This document shows, piece by piece, positions 8,882-21,230 of a stretch of 63,129 bases of DNA (position 1 is its first letter; each line of letters starts with the position of its first letter). A program made the translations under genes and the position numbers. The notes below the pieces were generated by a model, which made no database searches, had not been told where the DNA came from, and saw only the letters and a program-made list of their open reading frames with translations. Source of the stretch: Blastocatellia bacterium (GTDB lineage: Bacteria > Acidobacteriota > Blastocatellia > UBA7656); the NCBI GenBank assembly GCA_035275065.1, contig DATENM010000142.1, forward strand, positions 1-63,129, written 5' to 3'.

Positions 8882-9847
8882 TTGCGCGAAAGTATCTTAA
8901 ACGCAATTGGCCGCACGCCGCTTGTTCGGCTCAGGCGCTTTTTCGGTGACGATGGCTTGCAATTATTCGCCAAGCTGGAGACGCTCAACCCCGGCGGCAG
9001 CATGAAGGACAGGCCGGCGCTGGCCATCCTCCAGCAGGCGCTCGCCAGCGGGGCCATCGGCGCTGATTCGGTCGTCATCGAATCAAGCTCCGGCAACATG
9101 GGCATAGGCTTGGCGCAGGCCTGCTCATACTTCGGCCTGCGCTTCATCTGCGTGGTCGATCCCAAGACGACCTTGCAGAACCGCAACCTGCTGAAGGCTT
9201 ATGGCGCTGAAGTCGATATGGTCGAATGCGCGGACGGGGAAGGCCGCGGTTATCTGCAAGCGCGCCTTGATCGCGTCCGCGCCCTGTCGCAGTCGATTGA
9301 GAATAGTTTTTGGCCGAACCAGTACGCCAATGAGGCCAACGCCCTGGCGCATCGGCAGACGATGGCCGAGATCGTCAGCGACCTGGGCGATAGCCCCGAT
9401 TACCTGTTCTGCGCCGTCAGCACATGCGGCACCTTGAGGGGCTGCGCCGAGTATGTCGCCGCGCAACAACTGAAGACCCGAATCTATGCCGTCGATGCCA
9501 TCGGCAGCGTCATCTTCGGCGGCGACAAAGCCAAACGGCTGATCCCCGGTCACGGGGCCGCCATCCGGCCCGGCCTCTTTCGCGAGGGGCTTGCCGAGCG
9601 CCACGTTCAGGTTTCGGATAAGGACTGTGTGATCGGCTGCCGCCGCCTGGCCCGCCGCGAGGCCATTTTGGCCGGCGGCTCGTCGGGCGCGGTGCTGATG
9701 GCCATCGCCCGCGTCAGGGAAGAGCTGCCGGCGCACTCGACCTGTGTGGCCATACTGGCCGACCGCGGCGAGCGTTACCTGGACACGATCTACTGTGATC
9801 GGTGGGTGCGGGATCATTTCGGAGAGATCGACTACCTATGGCAATAG
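8882..9847 (+). CDS. sbnA: SbnA-type Dap precursor synthase, copy 1
   Basis: This is a PLP-dependent cysteine-synthase-fold enzyme of 321 residues. NPGGSMKDRPA carries the PLP lysine; SSSGNMGIGLAQ, STCGTLRGCAEY and LAGGSSGAV are further marks. SbnA condenses O-phosphoserine with glutamate, and SbnB then releases L-2,3-diaminopropionate (Dap). The start is a TTG at 8882, supported because copy 2 (58338-59336) begins at the same alignment point (MRxxIxxAIGxTPLV). The two copies look roughly 60% identical by eye and differ in codon use, so this is not a recent tandem duplication. No sbnB lies beside this copy. Confidence 0.88.
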   Translation: MRESILNAIGRTPLVRLRRFFGDDGLQLFAKLETLNPGGSMKDRPALAILQQALASGAIGADSVVIESSSGNMGIGLAQACSYFGLRFICVVDPKTTLQNRNLLKAYGAEVDMVECADGEGRGYLQARLDRVRALSQSIENSFWPNQYANEANALAHRQTMAEIVSDLGDSPDYLFCAVSTCGTLRGCAEYVAAQQLKTRIYAVDAIGSVIFGGDKAKRLIPGHGAAIRPGLFREGLAERHVQVSDKDCVIGCRRLARREAILAGGSSGAVLMAIARVREELPAHSTCVAILADRGERYLDTIYCDRWVRDHFGEIDYLWQ

Positions 9848-9899
9848 CCGGCGGGGGATTGCGACGACGGCAATCAGGCCGCGCCTCCATGATCCATCA

Positions 9900-12800
9900 A
9901 TGTGTCAGCCAAACTTCGACCCGATGTCAGAGATTATAGATTCATACGATCTATCGCCGATGCAGGCCGGGATGTTATTCCACAGCCTGTATCACGAGCA
10001 CACGGGCATCTATGTTCAGCAGATGGTTGCCACGCTCGACCATGCACTGAACGCCGCCAAGTTTCTCGAAGCCTGGTCGCGGCTGGTCGAGCGCCACGCG
10101 CTGTTTCGTACAAGCTTCCACTGGGGCAGCGAGGGCAAGCCGGAGCAGCGGGTCCACCGGGCGGCAACGCTCGATTGCCTGCAAGAGGATTGGCGAGGCC
10201 AGCCGCCGGCGGAGCAGGCCCGCCGGCTGACCGCTTACCTGGACCATGATCGCGCGCGCGGGTTTGACCCGGAGACGCCGCCGCTGATGCGGCTGGCCCT
10301 CTTCAGGCTGGACCGCAACCGTTACAAGTTAGTCTGGACCGGCCATCACGCGCTTTTCGATGGCCGCTCGCGGGTGCTGGTGCTCAAAGAGCTTTTCGCC
10401 ATCTATGACAGCCTGGCAGGCGGAAAAGTGCTCGCGCTGGATGATCCGCAGCCGTTTCGTGACTACGTTGACTGGCTGAAAGGGCTAGACCTGGCGCAGG
10501 CCGAAGAGTTTTGGGGGGACCTGCTAAAGGACTTTGGTGCGCCGACGCCGCTGCCGTGCGCCTGTGGGCCGGGCCGACCCGACCACCGCGGGTCACACGC
10601 GGAAACGACCTTCCATCTGTCGGAAGCGTTGACGGCCCGGCTGTCGAGCCTGGCTAGACAGGAAGGCTTTACGCTCAACACTCTGCTCCAGGGCGCTTGG
10701 GCGCTGCTGTTGGCTGCTTATAGCAATCAGGATGATGTCGTCTTTGGCGCGACGCGGGCGTGCCGGCACTCGGCCCTTGAAGGGGCGAAAGCGATGATCG
10801 GGCTTTTCATCAACACCGTGCCGGTGCGCGTGAAGATAAGGCCCGAAGCGACGCTTTCGGAATGGCTCAGAGAACTGCGCGCCCAGCACATCGCGGTGCG
10901 AGCCTTTGAGCATACGCCGCTGGTCTCCATAAGCGGATGGAGCCGGATGTCAGGCGGCACCAGGCTTTTCGACAGCATCGTTGTATTCGAGAACCATTCG
11001 CTCGACGCCGCCATGAAGGCTCAAGGGGGCCAATGGGAGAAGCGCACCTTTGAGCTTCTCCAGCGGTCCAATTACCCGATCACCCTGGCCGCCTGCCTCG
11101 ACCGGGGATTATCAATCAAGCTCGAGTACGATGCCGACCGCTTCGCCAGCCACATCATCGCCCGCCTCGGCAACGCGCTGAAGCAGACATTGGCATCAAT
11201 GCCCGACAACGCGCGGGCGAAGGTCGGCGAGCTTGAGCTGTGCGGCCCTGAGGAGCGTCACCAACTCCTTGTCGAGGGCAATGACACGGCGGCGGCTTAC
11301 CCCGCCCAGCGGCTGATCCACGAGCTGATCGAGGCGCAGGCAGCGCGGCGCGGCGACGCCGTGGCGGTCGTCAGTCAGGGGGCGAGCCTGAGCTACGCAG
11401 AGTTGAACCGGCGTGCCAACCGGCTGGCGCACTACCTGCGGGGGCAAGGTGCGGGGCCGGAGGCGGTCGTGGGCATCTGCCTGGAGCGCGGGGTGGAGCT
11501 GGTGGTGAGCCTGCTCGGGGTGCTGAAGGCGGGGGCGGCTTACCTGCCGCTCGATCCGGCTTACCCTGCCGCGCGGACCTCTTTAATGCTCGCCTCGGCT
11601 GGTGCCAAACTGCTGATAGCCCGCAGCGGAACGCCGCCACACGGGGTCACACGAGTGGACCCGGAAGCTGAGGCCCAGGCGATCAGCCGTCAGCGGGCGA
11701 GCAACCCGGACAGCAGGACAACCCAGCAAAATCTCGCTTACGTCATCTACACGTCCGGCTCGACCGGCACCCCGAAAGGGGCGATGGTCTGTCATAGCGC
11801 CGTCGTCAACCTGCTGAACGCTCTGAAGGAAGCCGTATACGCGAAGGCACCGCAGCGCCCGTTGCGCGTCAGCCTGAATGGGCCAGTCGCCTTTGACACG
11901 TCGGTCAAGCAGCTCGTTCAACTGGCGTCAGGACATGCCATCCACATCGTGCCGCAGGCGGTTCGGGAAGACCCCGAGGCGCTGGTGAACTTTATCCGCG
12001 AAGCCGCGCTCGATGTCCTCGATTGCACGCCATCGCTGTTTCAGGCCCTGATCGACTGCGGTTTCTACAGCCAGGATAATTTGCCCGCCGTTGTATTGCT
12101 CGGAGGCGAGGCGATTGACGATAAGCTGTGGCGGTTGCTGGCCGCCGAGCGCGGCACAATCTCCTACAACGTCTACGGCCCTACGGAAACCACTGTGAAT
12201 GCGACGGCCTGTCACATAACCGCAGATGTCGGCTCGCCAGTGCTCGGGCGACCTCTGGCTAATATGGCCGTCTATGTATTAAACGGGAATCTACAGCCGG
12301 TCGGCAAAGGCGCGGTCGGTGATCTCTTTATTGCGGGTGCCGGCGTGGGTAGAGGCTACATGGGGAGCGCCGCACAGACGGCTGAAAGATTCCTGCCATC
12401 GCCTTACGGAGATGGCCCGGGCGAGCGCATGTACAGGACCGGCGACCTCTGTCGTTACGCCGAGGATGGCCGTGTCGAGTACCTCGGCAGGATGGACGGG
12501 CAGGCCAAGATTCGAGGCTATCGCGTCGAGCCGGGGGAGGTGGAGGCGGCGCTGATTCGTCAGCCCGGAATACGGCAGGCGGCCGTCGTGGTAAAGCAAG
12601 CGGCCGCCGGGGGCAGGCAGCTAGTCGGCTATGTCGTCGCCGAACCAGGAATCACCGGCGCGGCGGCGAGAGAATCCGTCAGGGGGGAATTGCCCGAATA
12701 CATGGTGCCGCAGGCGATTGTGGTGATCCCTGAGATGCCACGGACGACCAACGGCAAGCTGGACCGCCAGCGCCTTAAGTGTCTGCCCGACGCAGAACCG

Positions 12801-13151
12801 GAACCGCCGACGACCGAGCCTGAGCGCGCGGCGACGGACGTCGAAGAGATCATTGCCGGCATATGGAAAGATGTATTGAGACGGCCATGTGTGGGGCTGA
12901 AGCAGAACTTCTTCGACCTCGGCGGCCACTCCCTGCTCGCCACACAGGTCATCGTGCGGGTGCGGAAAGCCTTTAATCTTGAGATCGAATTACGGCAGCT
13001 GTTCGAGCAGGCGACGGTTGAAGGACTGGCACAGGCCGTCGAGCAGTTGCGATGCGAGGGGACAGCCGGCCACCTGTCGCCCATAAGAAAAGTGCCGCGC
13101 TTGATCGCGGCATCCGCACAGGCTCACAAGAACCACGAGGAGAGTTTCTAA
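9900..13151 (+). CDS. NRPS module C-A-T (Glu-like pocket)
   Basis: This single-module NRPS has about 1083 residues. The condensation domain opens with LSPMQAGMLFHSLY and has HHALFDGRSR as its catalytic motif. The A domain has YTSGSTGTPKGAM, NVYGPTETT, YRTGD and NGKLD. By-eye pocket residues are DTKDLGVVN(K), two changes from the Glu code I recall for surfactin synthetase (DAKDLGVVDK), so an acidic or amide side chain is likely. The carrier domain has LGGHSLLATQ with Ser at about nt 12930. The first in-frame ATG near the domain is at 9900 and ATG 9924 is an alternative; neither has a good ribosome-binding site. No epimerase or thioesterase is present. Substrate confidence is moderate. Confidence 0.93.
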   Translation: MCQPNFDPMSEIIDSYDLSPMQAGMLFHSLYHEHTGIYVQQMVATLDHALNAAKFLEAWSRLVERHALFRTSFHWGSEGKPEQRVHRAATLDCLQEDWRGQPPAEQARRLTAYLDHDRARGFDPETPPLMRLALFRLDRNRYKLVWTGHHALFDGRSRVLVLKELFAIYDSLAGGKVLALDDPQPFRDYVDWLKGLDLAQAEEFWGDLLKDFGAPTPLPCACGPGRPDHRGSHAETTFHLSEALTARLSSLARQEGFTLNTLLQGAWALLLAAYSNQDDVVFGATRACRHSALEGAKAMIGLFINTVPVRVKIRPEATLSEWLRELRAQHIAVRAFEHTPLVSISGWSRMSGGTRLFDSIVVFENHSLDAAMKAQGGQWEKRTFELLQRSNYPITLAACLDRGLSIKLEYDADRFASHIIARLGNALKQTLASMPDNARAKVGELELCGPEERHQLLVEGNDTAAAYPAQRLIHELIEAQAARRGDAVAVVSQGASLSYAELNRRANRLAHYLRGQGAGPEAVVGICLERGVELVVSLLGVLKAGAAYLPLDPAYPAARTSLMLASAGAKLLIARSGTPPHGVTRVDPEAEAQAISRQRASNPDSRTTQQNLAYVIYTSGSTGTPKGAMVCHSAVVNLLNALKEAVYAKAPQRPLRVSLNGPVAFDTSVKQLVQLASGHAIHIVPQAVREDPEALVNFIREAALDVLDCTPSLFQALIDCGFYSQDNLPAVVLLGGEAIDDKLWRLLAAERGTISYNVYGPTETTVNATACHITADVGSPVLGRPLANMAVYVLNGNLQPVGKGAVGDLFIAGAGVGRGYMGSAAQTAERFLPSPYGDGPGERMYRTGDLCRYAEDGRVEYLGRMDGQAKIRGYRVEPGEVEAALIRQPGIRQAAVVVKQAAAGGRQLVGYVVAEPGITGAAARESVRGELPEYMVPQAIVVIPEMPRTTNGKLDRQRLKCLPDAEPEPPTTEPERAATDVEEIIAGIWKDVLRRPCVGLKQNFFDLGGHSLLATQVIVRVRKAFNLEIELRQLFEQATVEGLAQAVEQLRCEGTAGHLSPIRKVPRLIAASAQAHKNHEESF

Positions 13152-13303
13152 CCCCGAACGCTGCCGGGAGGCGTGTGGCACGCCACCCCTTTCACAGCCT
13201 CCGGCAGACACCCTGAATACTGCATCGAACGCGCATTCGGACTGACCCGATCTACCGCGAGGCGGCAGGGTTCGGTTCAGTACGCTGGCCGAGGAGGTCC
13301 ACC

Positions 13304-16564
<3,261 letters not shown>

Positions 16565-16602
16565 AGCGCATCGGGCCGGAAGACGCCAGCCCCTCACGGT
16601 TG

Positions 16603-16884
16603 TCATGTGATCGCGCCATAAGCCAGCGGGTCTGAAAATCCCGCGCGGCAGAGCGCCTTCGACAGATTCACTTCGCTGTCGAGATACTTCATCAGTCTAT
16701 ATACACCCACCCGCCCCATCACGACGCCGACCAAGGCGAGCGCCATTCCCTGCCGCAGGATCAGCTTGAGGATGTTGCTACAGGCGACGCCGACCGCCAT
16801 GCGAATGCCAATTTCGCGCCCGTTATTCGTCCTGTGTGCCCATGTTGCTGAGCGGCAGGTTCCCGCCCACCTGGCGCACGGCAA
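16603..16884 (-). pseudogene. Fragment of FtsX/MacB-type ABC permease
   Basis: The minus strand keeps only the C-terminal piece of a macrolide-export/FtsX-type permease. NNGREIGIRMAVG matches the conserved REIGIRMALG loop, ILKLILRQGMALALVGVVMG the following membrane helix, and DPLAYGAIT the approach to the last helix. The rest of the protein, usually about 800 residues, is absent and the fragment ends without the final helix. Such permeases are abundant in Acidobacteriota, which supports the host guess. It lies 38 bp past NRPS3, so DNA has been lost or rearranged at the cluster edge. Confidence 0.75.
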
Positions 16885-16953
16885 CGCGCCCGAGACTATA
16901 TTGCCGAGCCCCTCGCATCGTCGAGAGGGTACGCCTGAAAGTCAGAGGTAGCT

Positions 16954-17982
16954 ATGCAGCGTATGACACGGTCAAATCAACGCGGCCAATCTGAATCTGT
17001 GGCCCGCCAGGATCGCCAAACCCGTCCGACCGCAAGCCCCGCGAGGGGTGTGAATCCAAGCATCTTCGCCGTGAAGATGTTTGTGCTCGTAGTTCTCGTC
17101 TTCGGCTTTGAAGTCGCAATCATCAGGATGGATGCAGCCATTAAATTACTCTGCCAGTTCGTCGTCGGACTTCTCTTTGCCCACGCAACCGAGCTTGTCC
17201 ATCAGTGCATCCACAGGACTGCCACAGGTAGCGCGCCTGTGGACCACACCTTAGGCATCCTCTTGGGGATGCCCTCGGGCACATCCTTCTGGCATTACTT
17301 ATGGTTCCATTTCCGGCATCACAAGTTGACCGGCTCTTTCGAAGACATTGAGAGCTTCGGCTACTCTTATCAGCTGATGGAGTCGCCTTCCAGGCGGCGA
17401 AGGATCTTAGGCTTCCTTTGGCATCTGTCGATGGTGAGTCATTACCTGACAGCACTCAAACGGATGCTTCTTGCAACAGCCGGGCGTCTGTCCGCAAAAC
17501 TCGCGGCGGACTTCCCGGACATTCACCCTCGCGTCGCCGCAAACATCCAGCGCGACTATGCCATCATGGCCGTCCTGCTCGCCGCGGCGCTGCTAGCCAC
17601 CGTCGCCTTCGAGACGAAACTGTTTGTTGATTTGTGGTTGGTACCGTTGTTGATCGGGTGGGGGCCATCACATGCCCTGATCGAACTGCCCGAGCACTTT
17701 CAATGCGACAAGCCGGCAAGCGATGCCTGGCTCAACACTCGAAGTATTCAGGCGGGCCGCTTGGCGCGCTGGCTCACAAACTTTAACTGTAATCACGTTG
17801 GTCATCACCACAACATGGCCGTTGCGATGGAAGAATTGCCGCGCTACGAGCAGACTCTCGCCGAACAACACCCGTTCAAACACCTTGAGCCATCCTACCC
17901 GCAGTTTTACCTGCGCTTCGCGAAGTTCCTCTTCACTGGAAGGTTCACGAAGAATGGTGCAGGGCACGGCTCCTCGGTATGA
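16954..17982 (+). CDS. Membrane fatty-acid desaturase/hydroxylase family protein
   Basis: This 342-residue membrane protein has three histidine boxes typical of the non-haem diiron desaturase/hydroxylase superfamily: HQCIH (83-87), HFRHH (119-123) and HVGHH (about 282-286, preceded by NCN). Hydrophobic segments lie near residues 40-78 and 190-225. The start at ATG 16954 follows AGAGGT. It is in the same direction as the NRPS genes and may act on a lipid side chain or on the peptide, but membership of the pathway is only inferred from position. An ordinary lipid desaturase is equally possible. The reaction and substrate cannot be read from the sequence. Confidence 0.8.
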   Translation: MQRMTRSNQRGQSESVARQDRQTRPTASPARGVNPSIFAVKMFVLVVLVFGFEVAIIRMDAAIKLLCQFVVGLLFAHATELVHQCIHRTATGSAPVDHTLGILLGMPSGTSFWHYLWFHFRHHKLTGSFEDIESFGYSYQLMESPSRRRRILGFLWHLSMVSHYLTALKRMLLATAGRLSAKLAADFPDIHPRVAANIQRDYAIMAVLLAAALLATVAFETKLFVDLWLVPLLIGWGPSHALIELPEHFQCDKPASDAWLNTRSIQAGRLARWLTNFNCNHVGHHHNMAVAMEELPRYEQTLAEQHPFKHLEPSYPQFYLRFAKFLFTGRFTKNGAGHGSSV

Positions 17983-18240
17983 AGACCTTTGCAACCACTT
18001 GCCTGAGCCGCACCCGAACCCCGTGCCAACCCCAAGATTAATAATCCTGCTTCATTCACCCCTCGCGTCCTTCGCCAACTCTCCTTAAAAGCCTACGGCG
18101 TCTGGTTCCGCAAGGCGCTGTGCGGCCTCGCCTCACTGTACTCCTCCTGAAACTACACAACGACTAGAAAGTCTTTCCAAAAAGGCAGTTGGTCAGGTAT
18201 GGGAAGCCGAAATAAGCCGCGCTTGAAAGCGTAGAGGCTC
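17983..18240. other. Intergenic region after the desaturase gene
   Basis: Nothing convincing is coded here. The stretch runs from the desaturase stop to the recombinase remnant and holds only short frames without family similarity. No clear terminator hairpin followed by a T-run was found. Confidence 0.5.
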
Positions 18241-18430
18241 TGGCGTGGGAACTTCGTCAAACCCAAGACCGAGGCGAGCGAGCGGACGCTGCCGCTGCCG
18301 ACCGTGCTGCGCGATGTTCTGTTCGGTCACCGACAGAAGGCCCGCTCCACGGGCGAGGCAGACTTCGTCTTCTGCAAAGCCGATGGGGGCACCTGTGATC
18401 CTGACCATCTTCCTCAATCGTTCCCTAATT
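18241..18430 (+). pseudogene. Tyrosine recombinase remnant 1
   Basis: The plus-strand frame from 18241 reads WRGNFVKPKTEASERTLPLP, then VLRDVLFGHR and DFVFCKADGGTCDPDHL. This is the central part of a phage-type tyrosine recombinase: the PKT-x-RT-PLP strand pair and the DLVF..DG.P.DPDHLR loop. A TAG stop closes the frame just upstream, and no downstream HxLRH or catalytic Tyr region follows. Only about 60 residues survive of the usual 300-400. A second remnant of the same family is at 46780-47100. Confidence 0.7.
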
Positions 18431-18771
18431 GTTCCCTTCGTTCAATGATGTTAAAGAGCCGGGTGCGATTTAAAGACGCTGGAGGGGCCATATTCAGGCC
18501 CTTTTTCATCGGTGGTTTCTTCTTTTTCTCTGAGAATTAAATGGCCCTGGAATTTAGATGTGCTCGCCTTGGCTTTGAGCAAAAGTGATTTACAAGTGTA
18601 ACCATGTAGGGTATAGTTTGCGGGCCTTGACGGGTTGTGCCATCGATAGTAAGCCATCTTGTTCTCAAGGCCCAAGCGGAACGGCCGTTTTCTTATCTGA
18701 ATAGAAAAACCGAGGAGTTTTTTAGAAAGCCAATCTGCGATATACTCGGCTTTCCTCCTATAGGCTGAATT
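18431..18771. other. AT-richer intergenic region before the IS element
   Basis: No gene is recognised. The DNA becomes AT-rich towards 18771, where the IS element inserted next to a TATTTTA target. A minus-strand frame at 18451-18675 has no recognisable motif or ribosome-binding site. Confidence 0.5.
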
Positions 18772-18795
18772 TATTTTAACGTGAGTTCGACATAA
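18772..18795 (+). repeat. IS left end: 7-bp target duplication and inverted repeat
   Basis: TATTTTA (18772-18778) is the target-site duplication. The 17-bp inverted repeat begins at 18779 with ACGTGAG and ends at 18795, one base before the transposase stop codon. Confidence 0.93.
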
Positions 18796-19775
18796 CTACA
18801 GGGCTGCTGGCAGCAGCTTGTCGAGTTCTTTGACACGCAGATTCAACGACGGCAGCTTCTCCTTGTATGTGTAGGCAATCAGCGCTGCGACGACGTTGAC
18901 CAAAAAGTTCGCCGGGCTGCGATGCCGGCTATGCTCGATCTGACAGATGTTCTTCAACTGATCATTGATCGTCTCGATCAAGGCTCGCTTGCGCAACAGG
19001 AGTTGATCCCACACCGACAGCAAACGCTGCTTCATATTCTTTTTGATCTTGGTGATCAGTTGCAGGCCCTGCGCGCTGAGCACCGCTTGCAGCGCCTGCG
19101 AGATGTAGCCGCGGTCGCCGAAGAGTTTGCCGTAAAGCCCGCGGGCCAGCCTCGCCACCGGCTTGCGGTCATCGACGTTGCCGGGCGTCAGGTGAAAGGC
19201 CAACAACTCGCCCTGGTCATTGACGATCAGGTGCAGCTTGAAGCCGTAGAACCAATCGACACTGGATTTGCCGCGTTCGGCGACATGGGCAAAGACCCGG
19301 TGTGAGGGGATTCTGCGGTTGTGGCAGACAGCAATCGGCAATGAGTCAATGAAGGCAACCCCAGCGGTCTGGCCTTTGCGAGTCTGCAAGTAGAAGCATA
19401 GCGGCACAAGCGCCGCGGGCATCAGCTCGACGAAGCGGTTGTAGCTGACGAGGTTGGGGAATTCCGAGCGCAGGTGAAGGCAAATTTCTTTGCGGTAATA
19501 GTCTTTGAAGGTGCGATAGCCGGATTGTTGAAACCAGACGATGATCGTCAGGACTTCGCTGAGGATGAGCGTGGTGTGGCGCTGGCGTCGGCGCGTCCCC
19601 GCCTCTAGCTGTTTGGTGTTGAAGGTCGGCTCGAAGGACTGGCAGAAATCGTCAAGATCGGAGAAAAGCGGTAGAATGGAATGGTTCATAGGAACTCCTT
19701 GAGGTTGAAAGATTTGTTGGTTAAGCATTTCAATCATACCTCAAGGGTTCCTCCCTTCTTATGTCGAACTCACGT
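18779..19775 (-). mobile_element. Complete IS982-family insertion sequence
   Basis: The 997-bp element is bounded by perfect 17-bp inverted repeats: ACGTGAGTTCGACATAA at 18779-18795 and its reverse complement at 19759-19775. It is flanked by a perfect 7-bp direct repeat, TATTTTA, at 18772-18778 and 19776-19782. It contains one intact transposase gene on the minus strand. Perfect ends, target duplication and open frame indicate a recent insertion. No host gene appears interrupted, since the flanks on both sides are non-coding. Confidence 0.95.
18796..19689 (-). CDS. IS982-family transposase
   Basis: This 297-residue DDE transposase has the IS982 marks FPNLVSYNRFVELMP, AFIDSLPIAVCHN (first Asp), WFYGFKLHLIVN, TPGNVDDRK (second Asp), LFGDRGYIS and RKRALIETINDQLKN (Glu), with IEHSRHRSPANFLVN near the end. 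I chose ATG 19689 (MNHSILPLF) because CAAGGAGTTCCT stands directly before it; the frame extends 16 codons further upstream without support. All catalytic positions seem intact, so the element may be active. Confidence 0.93.
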   Translation of the reverse strand: MNHSILPLFSDLDDFCQSFEPTFNTKQLEAGTRRRQRHTTLILSEVLTIIVWFQQSGYRTFKDYYRKEICLHLRSEFPNLVSYNRFVELMPAALVPLCFYLQTRKGQTAGVAFIDSLPIAVCHNRRIPSHRVFAHVAERGKSSVDWFYGFKLHLIVNDQGELLAFHLTPGNVDDRKPVARLARGLYGKLFGDRGYISQALQAVLSAQGLQLITKIKKNMKQRLLSVWDQLLLRKRALIETINDQLKNICQIEHSRHRSPANFLVNVVAALIAYTYKEKLPSLNLRVKELDKLLPAAL

Positions 19776-19782
19776 TATTTTA
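19759..19782 (-). repeat. IS right end: inverted repeat and target duplication
   Basis: The right inverted repeat (19759-19775) is an exact reverse complement of the left one. The second TATTTTA copy is at 19776-19782. Confidence 0.93.
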
Positions 19783-20050
19783 TGGCCTGCTTAAAGCCCA
19801 TAAAGCCAGGTTGTTCATCCGGCAAATTCAGACCACTTTTTCAACGGCATCAATCCTAGACAGCCGCTTCATCATGGGTAGTGGTCAGCAAGGCCCATCG
19901 CTTAAATTCTTTGTAGCGCATCAAATATGTGGGGAAATTCTCAACACATTGGTCAATCCTGGAGGCCGTGAACCTTTAGGTCTAGACTCCAGCACGAGAG
20001 CGCTCGCTACCGTTTGAAAGATTGCCTGGATAGCCATGGGGTAAGCTAAT

Positions 20051-20769
20051 ATGAGTAGCATAAAGCAGGACCCAAACACTCTCTCTGACGAGAAAGAAAA
20101 CTTTGCTGAATCATTGGGCATCGAGGCTATTGAAAATCTGGCCAGGTTGCTAAAAGAGCAGGCCGGAAGGCCACACAAGCAACCTCTTGATACAGGGAAT
20201 CTGCTGGATGGAGATATTAAATCTATAGAGACTCAACTGGATGCGACTATGTTTCCGGGTTTGATCTTTTTGATGCGCTTGACGAAGTATTAGAGCGAGT
20301 GGCAACCGTCATTGAAGGGGAGATTCAAAGGACCCACCAGCAGCATGCCATTTTAATCGTCGGCGATTCCCCGCCTCCGCCCTCAGGATTTGACGACGTG
20401 CTATGGCAGCATCTGGTTGATAAGCCTGTCCGCACGAACGCCCGTTGCTCGCCGCACTTCGCCGAAGCCCTGAAGACCTTAAATCGTCTGGCTGTCCCGG
20501 TCGGGTGGCTTTTCATCCATTCAAAAAAATCTCCAGGGAGAGGAACTGGCTATTCGGATAATGCCGAACAGTTTCATTCGCTTTCTGTCTTCAAAGAGGA
20601 AGTTTTCCTGGCGCTGCGGAAGATAGACGGTATCAGCATCGAAGGGTGCGCCGGGCTGGCCGACATTCGGCGGGGCCTCTCTAACGTATTCAGCCGGATG
20701 GCGCATGGTCAATCGGCCATTCCAGGATTGCAGATCATTAAAGTTATTTCAGGTGGAAGGACGTTCTAA
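20051..20769 (+). CDS. Unrecognised alpha/beta protein, split by a -1 frameshift
   Basis: Two frames join into one sensible protein. The first (ATG 20051) reads 66 residues, to ATMFP. One base back, the second frame continues GFDLFDALDEVLERVATVIEGE and runs to 20769. The switch falls in the G run at 20257-20259, so a lost G or a sequencing error is likeliest; programmed -1 slippage is less likely because no clear heptamer is seen. The C-terminal half has beta-alpha alternation (HAILIVGDSPPPP, then VPVGWLFIHSK, then GLADIRRGLSNVFSRM), slightly like a von Willebrand A or other Rossmann-like domain, but I cannot assign a family. It heads a three-gene plus-strand cassette; the next gene starts 2 bp after its stop. 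Confidence 0.5.
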
Positions 20770-20771
20770 GC

Positions 20772-21230
20772 ATGAACATCAGTAAGTTACGCACCGTCTT
20801 ATCGGAAAAGACCTTATCGCATAAAGCCTGCGCGCTTGCCATCGTCGAGTTGGCGCGAGATTCTTCGCAAAATGACATCGAAGACGCCTTCGAGGTGGCT
20901 TTGCGCACAGGGATTCTCGACCAGGTCCGCGCCAATCGCCTGATTGCGCTCTTTGAGTCGCTGGCGAGTAACGAAAGCGGGCAGGAGAGAAGTTTGACCG
21001 CTCATCCGGAAATTGTTTCTCTCAAAGAAGAAATAGACCGGCTGACTGCTCAGCGTCACAGCCTCGAAAGCCGGCATAAAACAGCCGCAAGCCTGCAAGC
21101 CGACATCCAGGCGCTCAAGGTCGAATTGCAGGAACGGCAATGTGAGGCTAGCTCCCTGATGGAGGCTGTGAGCGCGATAAAGCGACAGCGCGGTCGGCTG
21201 AATGCGTTGATGCAGGAGGTCAAAGAATGA
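20772..21230 (+). CDS. Helical protein with C-terminal coiled coil, unknown function
   Basis: I do not recognise this 152-residue protein. Residues 1-65 look like a compact helical bundle (HKACALAIVELARD, then DIEDAFEVALRTGILDQVRANRLIALFESLA), reminiscent of small adaptor domains. Residues 75-150 form a heptad-rich coiled coil (PEIVSLKEEIDRL through RQRGRLNALMQEVKE). It starts 2 bp after the preceding stop, and its TGA overlaps the next ATG in an ATGA arrangement, so the three genes are almost certainly co-translated. Confidence 0.65.
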   Translation: MNISKLRTVLSEKTLSHKACALAIVELARDSSQNDIEDAFEVALRTGILDQVRANRLIALFESLASNESGQERSLTAHPEIVSLKEEIDRLTAQRHSLESRHKTAASLQADIQALKVELQERQCEASSLMEAVSAIKRQRGRLNALMQEVKE

